From contig NW_014577194.1 in NCBI RefSeq assembly GCF_000485595.1, forward strand, positions 508,623 through 563,487: a stretch of DNA of 54,865 bases, given 5' to 3'. The notes beneath the pieces are model-generated. The model saw only the letters and a program-made list of their open reading frames with translations. It was not told where the DNA came from and made no database searches. Below are positions 22,068 to 34,600 of this stretch, one piece after another. The first letter of the stretch is position 1; every line of letters begins with the position of its first letter. A program made the translations under genes and the position numbers. The DNA is from Priapulus caudatus. Its lineage: Eukaryota > Priapulida > Priapulimorpha > Priapulimorphida > Priapulidae.

Positions 22068-23033
22068 ATGAATCGTCGCGTTGCGTGCGCGGCCGTCCTG
22101 CTGCTCGCGCTCGCTTGCTGCACGTCGGCGTCGGACGGCGACGGCTCGCCCGTCTTCTTCCGCTGCGTGCGCGCGTGCGTCGGCGGCGTCTGCAATGGCA
22201 CGGCGGCGCTGGAGCGCTTCCGCGATCAACAGGGCTTCTTCGACCGCGCGACGGCGTGGGACTGCGACGACGAGTGCCGCTACGCGTGCATGTGGACGAC
22301 GGTGGCGGCGTTCCGCGACGGCGGCTACGGGGTGCCGCAGTTCTACGGCAAGTGGCCGTTCACGAAGTGGCTCGGCATGCAGGAGCCGGCGTCGGCCATC
22401 TTCTCGGCGCTCAACCTGCTCACGCACCTCGGCATGTACGTCGAGTTCCGGCGGCGCGTGCGAGCCGCCGCGCCCATGTTCAGCGTCTGGTCGGGCTACG
22501 CGGCGTTCGCCGTCAACGCGTGGGCGTGGTCGACGGTGTTCCACACGCGCGACTACCGCCTCACCGAGATGCTCGACTACTTCTGCGCCGTCTTGGGCGT
22601 GCTGTACTCGTTCTTCGGGCTGTGCGTGCGCGTGCTCGGCACGGACCGGTGGTGGAAGCCCGCGGTGCCCGGCGTCGCGATCCTCCTCTTCTTCGTCTAC
22701 CACGTGCACTATCTCGCGTTCATCAAGTTCGACTACGGTTACAACATGCGGGCAAACATCGCCGTCGGCATGGTGAACTCGGTCGGCTGGCTCGTGTGGT
22801 TTCTGTTCAAGCGGAAGACGCTGCCGCACGCGTACAAGGTGGCGCTGACCGTCGTGTTGGTGAACCTGCTGCTGATCTTAGAGCTGGGTGATTTCCCACC
22901 GTTGTTGTGGACGTTCGACGCCCACTCGCTGTGGCATCTCGGCACGGCTCCACTGCCGTTCCTGCTTTACAGTTTCTTTATCGACGACTGCAACTTTCTG
23001 CTCGATGCGAAAGAGAAGTTGAAGTTCCCATGA
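22068..23033 (+). CDS. PGAP3: PGAP3, post-GPI-attachment phospholipase (PER1-like), single exon
   Basis: The product is 321 aa, close to the ~320 aa usual for the family. It remodels GPI anchors in the Golgi by removing the sn-2 acyl chain (family knowledge). An N-terminal signal peptide (MNRRVACAAVLLLALACC) is followed by a Cys-rich luminal part with CDDECRYACMW, then QFYGKWPFTKW and seven hydrophobic segments. CREST-superfamily signatures are visible: STVFHTRD, EMLDYFCA and DAHSLWHLGTAP supply the conserved Ser/His/Asp set. The ATG at 22068 was chosen because the signal peptide begins there; the codon before it is GTG. The whole frame is uninterrupted, although vertebrate PGAP3 is split over several exons. 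It is also much more GC-rich than its surroundings. A possible AATAAA lies at 23792, beyond a MITE. Confidence 0.96.
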   Translation: MNRRVACAAVLLLALACCTSASDGDGSPVFFRCVRACVGGVCNGTAALERFRDQQGFFDRATAWDCDDECRYACMWTTVAAFRDGGYGVPQFYGKWPFTKWLGMQEPASAIFSALNLLTHLGMYVEFRRRVRAAAPMFSVWSGYAAFAVNAWAWSTVFHTRDYRLTEMLDYFCAVLGVLYSFFGLCVRVLGTDRWWKPAVPGVAILLFFVYHVHYLAFIKFDYGYNMRANIAVGMVNSVGWLVWFLFKRKTLPHAYKVALTVVLVNLLLILELGDFPPLLWTFDAHSLWHLGTAPLPFLLYSFFIDDCNFLLDAKEKLKFP

Positions 23034-23140
23034 GGTGTATGATCACGTAATTGCACTGCGTTGTAGATGTAACTGTGGTGTCGTTTAAATTTGCTGCACA
23101 TCCACTTATTTTTCTACGTTGTTGTGTGCAATATAGCGGC

Positions 23141-23618
23141 ATATATATCAGGAGTAGATAATAGGGAAGGAGTGTGTTTTTGCGGTTGGCGTGCGTGTGT
23201 GGTATGGGGCATGCCAGCTGTATGCCGGCATGCCGGTATGTAGCTGTGTACCGGGTCAAAGGTTATCTCGCCGAGTGTTGCGTTGATGCCTAATCTCCCA
23301 GCGAGCCACATTGCCCTCCGAGTTAGCAATAGCGCGTTAGTAGCTGCCTTTTGTTTCAAATTCGTCTCTGAACGCATCGATTTTGCTGGCTAGAGAATGG
23401 AAAATCGTGTCGTACGTTTTAGTCTATATCTCCGGATTGCGGGTGTATACGAGAAAACGATTTCGCACGATGCTAGGCGAATGTACTGTGTACGATTTGT
23501 GCTCAAGTTGGTTGCGTTACGCGTAGTAAATCGTAGGTATTTTAAGGCTAGTAAATGACGAATTTCCCTTGTTTATTGATGTCACACTCCTTCCCTATTA
23601 TCTACTCCTGATATATAT
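23141..23618. mobile_element. MITE with perfect 36-bp terminal inverted repeats
   Basis: The left end begins ATATATATCAGGAGTAGATA (23141-23176) and the right end (23583-23618) is its exact 36-bp inverse. The 478-bp element lies just 3' of PGAP3, possibly within its 3' UTR. The interior has no coding potential. The flanking TA-rich sequence hides any target duplication. Confidence 0.75.
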
Positions 23619-24125
23619 GTATCGCTTGTGTAATTATAGTGATTTTGTAAGTATGCAAGGTCGTTATCTTATCGTGGTATCTCTAAATTTGTGGGATGCT
23701 ACGTTATGTGGTTGCAATATAAATATGATACTTGTGATTTTATCTGTCTGTAAAATTGTAGGCAGTTTATTTAGAAATAAGCAATCTTGCTAATAAATAA
23801 ATTATAATATACTGATGTAGTGCACACTGTCCAGTGCACATGGCATCCCATAGGGTCCAATTGTAAAAATACTTTCAGAGCAAGGAACCATTGAGGTGCT
23901 ATTTGGGACGAAGTCACAACTAAACTTAGATATTATACAAGTTTCAGTGTTACATACTTGAGCTTCAGTTAAGCATGTTCAGGCTCAATTAAATTTACTG
24001 TTGGAATTTAACTATAAAACAGAAAAGTGAATGCATTCCATCATCGATTCTTGCACGATAGTTACAAGGCATATTTAGTTATGCCAAAGGGAAGGCTCTC
24101 TCTTCTTCATTATGTCTAATGTTCC
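23619..24125. other. Intergenic, nothing recognised
   Basis: AT-rich sequence between two MITEs. It contains a possible AATAAA (23792-23797) that could end the PGAP3 transcript. No gene-like frame was found. Confidence 0.5.
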
Positions 24126-24129
24126 TTAA

Positions 24130-24808
24130 AGGCATACTAGGCCCATTGATTATGCAATGTTGACGATTGCTAGAGTAACGGGTACCTTGTGTAGTTCATA
24201 AGTACATTACCTTATAGCCAAACGCGTATTAGTTTGTCCAATATCACTGCTGGTTACTAAGAAATGTCTAATTGAAATCTGCAGTCCAAGAAATGTTTAC
24301 AGTTTACAGTCAGTTCACTTTCAAATCGCTGCCAGCGAAGTGGGTGTGATACAGATTTATAGTGCACCGGACATTTTCGCACGCATGATCGGCCGTACGC
24401 AATGCTATCATCAGTGATTTCGTAAACACGGATGCTCGTGATAAGGAACTTTTTGTCAGGGCTGTCCATGTGCGTCCGTGATTAGTAAGTGTGTTTTTCT
24501 CCATTTCCATGTTTAGTCCGTGGCTGTGGTTACACAACTGACACCTCTATTTCATCTGGCGTCCAAAACATACGGGCCGCACAAATGTTTACGTCATCGG
24601 TGACTTATCGCTCGACTCCTGGATGACATTTACGGCACGTAAATGAATATCAACAACCGATTTCAAGTCTTGCTTATAATTTAACCAGCAGTGATATTGG
24701 ACAAACTAATACGCGTTTGGCTATAAGGTAATGTACTTATTAACTACACACGGTGCCAGTTACTCTAGCATTCGTCAACATTGCATAATCAATGGGCCTA
24801 GTATGCCT
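24130..24808. mobile_element. Non-coding TIR element with TTAA target duplication (piggyBac-like MITE)
   Basis: Ends AGGCATACTAGGCCC and GGGCCTAGTATGCCT are inverted copies, and similarity continues inward for roughly 120 bp (for example GGTAATGTACTTAT and TTGGACAAACTAATACGCGT). TTAA flanks both ends (24126-24129 and 24809-24812), the target preference of piggyBac transposons. No transposase frame is present. Confidence 0.78.
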
Positions 24809-25230
24809 TTAAGTTGTGACTCCATTCTAACGAATATCACCCTGGTAGTGTTTTATAGAGTACTGTTCTTGTCTATGATAATTTACAGTTTTGTATTCTT
24901 GTGACAGTTGTTTTTAAGCATGTTATTTATTGTTGATTGTAAAAACCCACCAATTTCTAAAAAAAGATGACATTTAAAAAAATAAATTTCCTCTGAATTG
25001 TTGAAGTGTTTTGTATTGACGTTTAAATTAGCATACTTAAATCATATATTTATCAATACAAGTAACAAAATATCAACTTCATGCAGCTGTATTTATATGT
25101 CATATGTACCAGTCACTGTATTGATTTTGTGTTATGGAAAGTGAATAGCGTTGACATGTATGGCATATCTATATGATTTTTTTTTAGAAGGGAGCTGGTG
25201 TGATTTTACTGCGATCAGCATACATCTAAC

Positions 25231-27014
25231 ATGGAAGAAGAATCGGTTTCCCCAAAGGAGGCAAAAAGGTCGCAGAAGAGAAAGCACAGAGAAGGGGAAA
25301 ACTCGCCAACTTCTGGGAAGAGACAACTTTGTGAGCAGTCTACCAATGTTAGCAATACAGGCGATGGAGGTGAAACCACAGAGGAACGTCACAGGCATGC
25401 GAAGAAGTCAAAGAAGGGAAACAGTGTTGTAGAAGGGACTGTTACAGGAGACAAACTTATAAAGCAGTCAAAGAAGCATAAGAAAGAACACAGCACTTTA
25501 GTTTCATTAGAAGTTGCATCAGGTGATACTATCCCTGAGAAATCCGAAGCTGCATCTAGTAAGGGAAAACATCACAGCAAGAAGGATAGACATAAGAGGG
25601 AAGTACAAGAAGGAGGAACAGCTGGTGATTCAGTCGGTGCAACTTTGCCACAGAAAGACTCAAATAAGAAACATCTGAAGAAAGCAATAAAAAAAAACAG
25701 CAGTCTTTCCAAAGATGCCAAACTTAATACACCTTCAGATAAAATCTCATCAGTTAATGGAAATAAGGAGAAAACTGCACAGGAAGAGGAGGAGTTGGAG
25801 AAAGAGAAGATAAGAGAAAAGAAAAGGCAAAAACGAAAACTGAAGAAACAACTGAAAGCGGAAGAAAAGGAAAAGGAAAAGGCTAAAGAAGGTAGTACTG
25901 GCATACCAATTACAAACAGATTTTCGTGAATGTTTTTTTAACACCAAAACTAATAGGTTAAGAAAACAATTTGCGATATTTAGATACAATGAAATAGCTG
26001 AGCAGTAACATGCTTTTAATTACCCAGAATGATCAGAATTTATCAGAATGATTCCTTCAGAGATCTTGATCAGCTTACTTGAAAATGCTCTTTTCATCAC
26101 TAATGCATTACAGGTCAAGGTGAACCACTAGCCATAGAGTACTTGAAGTCATTCACCTCAGACAAGGCAAAGTGGAAGTTCTGCAAAGTTCGACAGATCT
26201 GGTTGCTACAGCACATGTATGATGTCGATAAGGTATAACTATGTGAAGCACCACGCAACTTTACGGAGGTTGCACACATATATAATTAGTTTCTGATAAT
26301 ATAATGAACACCGAAAGCAAGTAAAACTAACTAGGTACGAGTAGGTGTATATAAGTTAAAAAAAATTTAAGTTATGCATGTAATGAACAGCTTCTGTCAT
26401 GGCAGACAGCTGCAGTCTGCTGTGAACAAGGTTGAAATTGAGAGGAAATGTGATTGTTCTCAACCAATAGCTGTCGGGAAGCGACTTTGCTCTACTGCTG
26501 GAATACCTGGAAGACTTAAAAGGTCAGGCAAGGTCCAGGACCGCAGAGGAGGCTGAGACTATGCTACGCTCACTGGACCAGGAACCGGAGACAACCGGGG
26601 AGAACGAAGCTGTAGGTGTGAAAAAAGGTAGGCCATCATGTAATGATATTGCCCTATCACGCAACATTGCGAACAGGGAGACGGGATAGACTATGCTGGT
26701 GGTTACGCAGAATTAACCAGCTCCTCTATAACTATGTAAAAAAACAGCATAACTATAACTATATAAACGGTCTTTAGATCAGCATGTCAGCACGAAAGAG
26801 ATGGTAGTAAGGCAGCAGCACCACTGCTTATCTGTGTGCTAGTTTATCATAAATTAAATGTCGCCGAGCATGTTTCAGGGGAGTACGAGTAACATTGCTG
26901 TTTTTTACTGTTTTGTTCAATGCTAAGTATGTTTTTTTTGTTCTTTCAGAAGAAAGTAAGTGGACAGATGAACAGTTGGACCGAGCCAGACAGATTGTAC
27001 AGCTCTTATCGTGA
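25231..27014 (+). CDS. C7orf50: C7orf50 homologue (WKF-domain nucleolar-type protein)
   Basis: Four exons join in phase: 25231-25891, 26114-26232, 26471-26627 and 26950-27014, giving 333 aa. The first exon encodes a long Lys/Glu/Ser-rich tail with many KK/KR clusters, likely nuclear or nucleolar signals, ending KRKLKKQLKAEEKEKEK. The conserved part follows: AIEYLKSFTSDKAKWKFCKV, RQIWLLQHMYDVDK, FALLLEYLEDLKGQARSRTA, and the terminal ARQIVQLLS. These match human C7orf50 segment by segment ([20 protein letters not shown] and IRQVLQLLS). The WKF motif appears literally (KAKWKFCK). The molecular role is not established; a ribosome-biogenesis link is plausible for this family but unproven. The N-terminal extension is longer than in human. 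A polyadenylation signal AATAAA follows at 27071. Confidence 0.9.
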
Positions 27015-27070
27015 CTACTTGTATACACAGATCTGTTGCCATTTGTGGTAGATCGATGACCATGTATCTT

Positions 27071-27076
27071 AATAAA
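27071..27076 (+). terminator. Polyadenylation signal AATAAA
   Basis: A canonical hexamer 57 bp after the C7orf50 stop codon, followed by a T-rich stretch. Confidence 0.65.
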
Positions 27077-27902
27077 GTTACATTTTTTGATTTTATCTAA
27101 CCATTCTTAACGAAATTGTTTATTCTATTTTGGCATTCTTTCATCGATTCCCTGGTTAGCTGCCTAAAGGTTTGTTATTTTGACTCAGAGTTTTTTGGAA
27201 TGTCATGCAACTGTTAAGTATAATTTTTCCCTAAAATTAAAAAATCTAAACTTAATTCAACAAGGTTAAGTACCCTTAAATCACGTTATTTGTGATATGC
27301 ATGTGTATCATATTCTGTAGATTTTATCGCAATATTTTAACTACTATACCGTGCACTCTGAGTTTTAATCGCTATTAATTGCTGCTGAACAAATATAGTC
27401 GTGGTGGTGGTTGAGCAGAATTGATACTCGGCAATGGTTTGACATTTGAAGATACAGCATACAAACAACCTCACAATGCAATGATTTGCAGTAAGAGAGA
27501 AGCATTTATTTTCAATATATCCAGATCTGAACAGTATAGGTTGCCTTTAAGATCAAGTTATTATAACTAAACAGTATTTTAAAAACGATTTAATGCAAAC
27601 AATCAAATACAGACACCTTCCAAACTTTGTAAGGGTCTGATGTAAATAATGTAGGAACTGGTTTTAAGTAACTTTCAATCAAAAAGAACTAGAATTCCCA
27701 CGTGCACTAGTGCAAGTGATGAATTGCAAAGCACATTTTATTCAAAGCCAAATACAACGACGGTCAATTTTTGGCTGGTGGTTTCTTCTGATATGAGAGA
27801 CAATAATTACTCAACAAAAACCAATTAATTACAAAGCGTAAGGACACAACACATGGCACCCAACGGTCCAAAACAACCAAGCCACAATATTAAACTGAAC
27901 GA

Positions 27903-30525
27903 TCATGACATACTCATAAAAACGACCAAAAAAAGAATACTAATGTAAAACTTCGTGGAAACAACAGAAAATATGGGGGCATATACCTTCTGAACATCAC
28001 GTATCTCTGCCATGCCATCGTCAAAAGCAAGTAGCATTCTGCGTAGACGCCCTAATTCAGTACACCACACACTGCGTAGATCCAACTTATTCTACACAAC
28101 ACCTGCACTAGTGTCATACCTGATTGAATCCAGGATCTTCCTCAAATGATCACGCATGGGACAGCCAGTGCTGCTCTTGCTATATTTTGCTCAACCTTCA
28201 GTAGACCCTTCGTATTTAACGGCAAACACTCCTTGCATTACGCACATGTGAAATCTTATTGAGCATTTACCTGAAGGCATACCTTGATATTCCTGATTGA
28301 TTTCAAGCTTAGTGCTCTCAATTGTTCACGACTTGTGTGCATCAACGTGTGAAAATTGCAACGAAGATTAACTGCTGAAAACACAACACAAAGATTGTTG
28401 ATCGCGTGTGACAACTACATATCTTGTTGCATCGCGCATCCACGACGTTAAAACTCGGGGGGGGGGGAGGGAAATCCAAATGGGTTTTAGTTAGGACTAA
28501 CTTTTAGGATTTGTATCGCAACAATGTTTACTACTACTGTGCACTACACCGCTTGTTACAAGGTCACAATGGCAATCTGATCATACGTTCTTCAATTTTC
28601 TTTCTATACACGAGCTATGAGTAACATCATGTCTAACTTAACTAATAAATACCGTTCGGCTAGCTAGAAAATACTACAGTGCAAATCAACCTTCACATAT
28701 TTGAAGTGAGTGACTAAAATCTTAAGCATAGCTGTTGTCAGTCTATCATTGACGATCTACGCAAATATTTAAAAAAAAGAAGAGAAAACTTCACACCGGA
28801 AATCTCAAACACTTTTACAACTCGGCCCGTTTACGATAACGATACGACTGTTTCTAGTTTGAAATCTAATAGGGGATGTTTATTTCCGGTTTTAATGATC
28901 CCGATGACAGTCACACAAACTAGTGATAATCAGGTGCAGAACTCCTTACTGACTTGGGTCACCTATCACTTCAGCTCATTAATACTAATAATTAATAATG
29001 ACCCGCGGCAAGCACTGACAAGCAGATTTTATCCATCGACCAATTCAATATCGCAAGACCAGCAGAACTGGCTGCCAAAACGGATATCCGACGAGAACGC
29101 AGTTTTTTCTCGTTCTTGTGATCACAGATGCTGTGCTTGAAACAAACTCGAACGTTGGCTGCACACTTATTTATCAAGAAACATAAGTCCGTCGTTCCAT
29201 TTCCATTCTTCTGGCATCACGTTACCACCCAAGATGTGGTTTCTCAGCAACATCAGAAACGTGTTTATACTTTCTTCCCAGTGCCGTTTCATAACCTTCT
29301 ATTTGACATGATTAGGGCTTTACATTCCATAATGCTAAATGTATGTATTTACTAGATGCACACCAATGCAAACATACTTAAAAAAAGTAACATTTCACTT
29401 TGGCTCCTAGCTCATCAGTCTATTTGAATCATATTATGCTCTCACTGTAAGTGTAAAAAGTTTAAAGTTGCCTCTTGGGCGTTTGATACGTGCCGTCAGC
29501 TCCAGCAACATCTATTATACAAGTCCAAAATTTACAGACATCAACTCGTGACTACCCAGTCCGCTCATCAGGGGGAGAAGAGGAGGGTCACCTTGTTTAT
29601 CTCTGCTGAAGCCACAGCATTCGAGCCACAGGCAATCCTTTGGTACTGTCCGGTAATAAACGACGCTGTCTTCTCAGTTCTAGCATCCAATACCCCTTGA
29701 AACGACGTGGTCAGCCAAGTCATCAACTTTCGAGAAACAACTGTAAAATAAATAGCAAAGAAGTGCGTCCTTTAAACGCTGGTCTCGACAACAAATGAGG
29801 AACATTATGCTACCTGTAGACCATGGTGGTGTCGGGTGGGGCCAAAATTACCGAGCCACTTGTGGGTGCTAGATAGCTATCACACAAGATGTGCTCGGAA
29901 TCCACCACACATGGGCCACCATCGTCTACTAGCATAACACTGCTTGGCCCACCTCTGAAAATGTGATGTCGCTGGAGCTTTGCTCAGACTATCTGCGGCA
30001 GTCTTCGTACTGGACTGGCTGAAACTGTAACAGACATTTCAGAAGTACCTCTGTGTAACCTTTGCCGATCCTGAAAGTGATGAGAAAAGTTGACAAGATG
30101 TCTGTGAGCTCACACTACTGCCATGCCGGAATCTCCACCATGCCCAACCGCAGGCAACACCCGCTCCCATGAGCAAAAACAGCTCCATATCCTGAGGGCG
30201 TTTATATACCTGCACACAGCCTGACCACGCTCTCCCTTCCTGACGACGCCGAGGGCAGCAAGTTCATCGTAGCGGCCATTTCGGTTTTTACTGGAACACA
30301 AGCACTGCATTCCTGACAGATACCTTCGTCGCATGCACTTCCAAATCCTCCAGGTGGCGCTGTCTCGGATGCCCCGATCTCGACACCAAGGCGCGGGCCA
30401 CCAAATAAATGACTGCATACCTTTCCTGGTATTTGTACCTTCGTCTTCGCTAGCCCGCCTGCTGCCCCCTTTTTGTTTAGCACTACCGAGCATGATACCT
30501 GTTCACGTTCTATTCGTCTCACTAT
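27903..30525 (-). other. Possible spliced minus-strand gene, identity unknown
   Basis: Several segments between C7orf50 and LUC7L3 look like exons on the minus strand, but I recognise no family. Candidates are: 30493 downward (MLGSAKQKGGSRR...), a frame around 29960-29815 containing SSVMLVDDGGPCVVDSEHIL and VILAPPDTTMVY before a gtagca donor, and a segment after a ttttacag acceptor at about 29743 that can read CFSKVDDLADHVVSRGIGC to a stop. Further downstream, one segment at about 28375-28290 ends at a gtatgc donor, and another near 28085-27992 contains LRRMLLAFDDGMAEIRD before a gtatat donor. The 29.8-29.74 kb pair joins in phase; the others do not chain consistently. This may be a fast-evolving gene, a decayed gene or chance. 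Confidence 0.3.
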
Positions 30526-31688
30526 CTTCCGCTACGACATTGTGCCCAAGGTGACCTCCGTGCCGTTACGACTGATGTTCCGCCAGTTCGCACTGATTTC
30601 AATGAACGAGAGAAACGGTTATAAACATGTGCAATATTCCTCAGCACTTTTTCTCAACACTTCTGACACAAATTTACGGTAAAGAAGGGTAGTCCGAAAG
30701 GGTAACCTCATATTTTACAAGCACCGCTCCAACTCGGCATTAAGAAAGAGCACATTTGTCCAACTCAGAAAAACTGACGTGCAACTGAATGGGGGACAAA
30801 GACAGCCGCCTGAATTTATCATTACAGCACATCTACATTGGACAGGTATTTGCGGATTAGTTAACAAGCATTTCCAGTTTTCCGTTCGAGAAGCTGTTTG
30901 GGTATTCTACGCATTCGGTTCATTTCGCGGTCACATGTACCTCCACAAATGCAATCCTACAGTGGAGTTCGCAAACGGAGACGCAAGCCCTGCTTTTCCG
31001 CTGTGCAGTTTGAAAAGATGCTGATCATTCTGTCCTCTCCTCTTACCAACCGACATGCTTAAGTGCTACTTACACTGTTGCACCTGGAATACGTCACGTT
31101 AGCAACACGGAGAGAGGCAACGCCGAGAGCGCCAAAGCTCTGAACATACACGACTTTCACTTAGATATTTGGAGTACTTACAAACGAAACAATCCCCCTA
31201 TATGCAGTTACGTAACAGACACCAGCCAACGAACACAGGAAACCCGTAAAAATATGCATTCAGCGAGCACTGTACTGATTTTCTACCCAGCCAGAACCAA
31301 AGCTCGTAGGTGCTAATAATTTGCACAGATTATTGTATCATATCACATACATGAGATAAGACCTTTGAACAGAAAGCCCTGCGTGGGCAAATCTTGTGTA
31401 AGTACCCCATACGTATAACACATTGAGTGAGATGTAGCTGTTTTATCGACGTACCCACACCAGAAAACCAGTGAACCTGAAATAGTGCTGCTGAAGCAAC
31501 CGCAGAGCCTGAACACAATGACAGACGTGAATTTATAACCTCTATTTCATAGTAGGAAAGGATTTCATGTTCGTGGGTCGGTCAAAGCTATGTGACCCTT
31601 TCTCCCGACGGGTATAAAATAGTAACTCTAGTACTCCCAGTAAACCGCTCAACTTGCACCTACCTGCCACAAACATTATGTCACCTTC
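30526..31688. other. Intergenic stretch, nothing recognised
   Basis: No family-like frame or convincing exon chain was found on either strand. Its right part should contain the 3' untranslated region of LUC7L3. Confidence 0.45.
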
Positions 31689-34600
31689 CTATTGGAGGAG
31701 AGCCTGCATCTGTGGAGAGTCTGTCATCGTGGAGCAATCACCGGCACCACTGTCTGTGTGCGCCTGCTCTGGTGTTGTCTCCATTGACACAGAGTTTTGG
31801 AGGTCTTCTTTCGCCTGATGATCTGTGGATTTTTGGTATGAAAGTTCACGCAGTCCAGTAGTCGTTTTAGTACATACATAGTCTAATAAAAATGTCTCAT
31901 GAAATGCAAGGACAAACTAGCAGCATGAACTTCTGGTATTACGTTAAAGTTTAACCAACGTTTGCCACACGTGAATTATTCACAGTCACAGATTTGGTTC
32001 CATCCCACCACCTATGGTTGCGATGGCTCTATAATTTACCATTTTATTAGTAGGCAAGAACTAGATGCTATTTAATAACAAACCTTATTACATTTAGTGC
32101 AGGGCTATAGCTCATTGAAAATAATGGTCCCTAAAATCTGCATGGGCCAGTGTTGCAACAACTCTAGAGCAGTCTTTGCATAGATAACTTGACATACCAT
32201 TACTATTATCTGCATCTTTGATGCCTAAAGCTTCATCTCTCTCTTTGCTCTCTCTCTTCTCTGACTCTGCGCGTTTCTCTGGCTCCCGTTTCTCTTTATC
32301 CTGAGACTGACTTCTTGATCTAAAAGATACAAGAACATTAATACAATTACATCTCATTAATTACTCACATAATTAAACACACACATTAAAAGCATACACT
32401 AGTGATCATAGTTATTATAGTGCAGTTACTTTCATCCTATTACCACTAATATTAACTAAATGGTAATACATTTACAATAATAATATAGTAATTAGTAGTG
32501 ATGTCAATCGGTTGGACCCAAGTAACCGATGATCGGTTACAATCGGTTACTCGGGGTGTTGAATGCCTGCGTTTGCGTAACGTCGTGTGCATGTACGTGT
32601 GTGCATGTATGTGCTTGTTTAGCCAGCGTATAAAATCCCTAGTGTTTCCTAGGCTTTAGCCCCTCAACAGGAAGTAACTACGGCGAATGTCGGGTGATTC
32701 CCGAACTAAAATAGCGATGATATCTCTGATTCTCGTCCCTTTTCCAAGTTTTATTGTTCAAGTTTTACATTTATTTCAATTTTTTTCTTTTTTTCCGATG
32801 AAATCAATTATGGATTTTGATAATCAAGCGCTTGATTCGAGCCACTGTTCAACCGATGATCGAGTATAATCGATGATCGTGACATCACTAAGCGCTTGAT
32901 TCGAGCCACTGTTCAACCGATGATCGAGTATAATCGATGATCGTGACATCACTAGTAATTAGTAAGTAATATATTACTCCTATAATACAAGAGTATTATT
33001 CGTTCACTCTCACTAACGAAAGTGTGATGTTCATAGTAGGGCTGTATAGGACTGCGTACACTGAAGTAAAAGACTGGCCAGCAATCAACGTACCGCTTGT
33101 CTTCGTTCCTCTGTCCGGAATGTCGTCTGTCGCGCGAGTGCGAGCGGCTGCGCGACCTGTGACGCGACCTCCGTTCCCGCGACGACGACCGATGCTTCCG
33201 CGCGCGTGACTTCGAGCCGTCGCGGCGATGGCGTGACCGATCCTGCCGGTCGCGCGACCTTGACCTCCGGCGATCGTGCGACTTTGACGACCTCCGCCGC
33301 CGATCGCGCGACCTTGACCTGCGCCGGCGGTCCCGCGACACTGAACTTCGGCGGGATCGCTCCCGCGATGACCGGCGCCGTTGCTCGCGCGACCTCGATC
33401 GCTCGCGCTCCCTGTAAGCCTCCTTCGACTTCGACTTCGACTTCTCCCGCTCTTTCGACGGCTCTCCGCCTTCGTCCCCGTCGGATTTCTCCGCCGCCGG
33501 CGCCCCCTCGCCGCCGTCCGTCTGCGGCGCATCCCGACCCCGCGTCGTCTCCTCGCCGCCGCCGCCGCCGCCTCCCTCGCCGTCAGCCTTCTCCCGCGAG
33601 CGCGAGCGGTCCGTGTCGTCGTCGCCGCGTCCGTGCGACCTCGAACGCGACCTTCCGCCGGACTTGCGGCCGTTGCGCGCGGCGGCGCGGCGTGCGTGCT
33701 CGCCCGACCGCGAGCGGCGGCGCCGGTGGTCGCGCCCGCCTCCACCGCGCTGCTCGCGACTCCTGCTGCGCGAACGCCCCCTCCTAGACGGACGAAAACA
33801 AGATGCAAATTCAGTTGTGGTGGGGTGGCTGGGTACAGTGGGGTGGCTGGTTGGGTGGGTGTGGTGGGTAAATGGGTGTAGTGGGGTGGATGGGTTTAGT
33901 TGTGTGGGTGGGGTGGGTGGGTATAGTGGGGTGGCTGGGTGTGTAGTGGGGTGGCTGGTTGGGTGGGTGTGGTGGGTAAATGGGTGTAGTGGGGTGGATG
34001 GGTTTAGTTGTGTAGGTGGGGTGGGTGGGTATAGTGGGGTGGCTGGGTGTGTAGTGGGGTGGCTGGTTGGGTGGGTGTGGTGGGTAAATGGGTGTAGTGG
34101 GGTGGATGGGTTTAGTTGTGTGGGTGGGGTGGGTGGGTATAGTGGGGTAGATGGGTGTAGTGGGGTGGCTGGGTGTGTAGTGGGGTGGGTGGGTAGGTGG
34201 GTGAATTGGCTTACCTGTGTGGGTGGTTGGATGTAGTGAGGTGGATTGGGTGGATGGGTGTAGTATATGTAGGATATGTTCATCCTGGAGACTACAAAAT
34301 ATATAATACTAACCGAGATGCAACACCGAATACAATCACTAAAACAAAGATTGACGCTAATTTCTGAAATTCAACATCTAAAAAATGGTTTTTAACAGAT
34401 CGGTGGCGATCCTGTCACGAGAGAATGAGTTGTCTATGAGCGTCACCTGCCACGGGACCTGCTGTCAGATCGCTTCCTCTCTCGCGATCGCTCCTCGTCT
34501 CTCTGCTTCTTCTGCTCCTCCCGCTCCTTCTCCAGCTCCTTGTCTCGCTCGTCTCTCTGCTTCTTCCGCTCCTCGTCTTGCTGCTGTCGCTCGACATCCC

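Noticed and set aside
21990-22829. 279-aa minus-strand and 280-aa alternative plus-strand frames over PGAP3
   Set aside because: High-GC shadow frames; the PGAP3 frame carries a signal peptide, CREST motifs and the right length.
32952-34283. A single 443-aa reading frame
   Set aside because: Only 33094-33783 is exon. The right part is the minisatellite and the left part is intron after a gtacgt donor.
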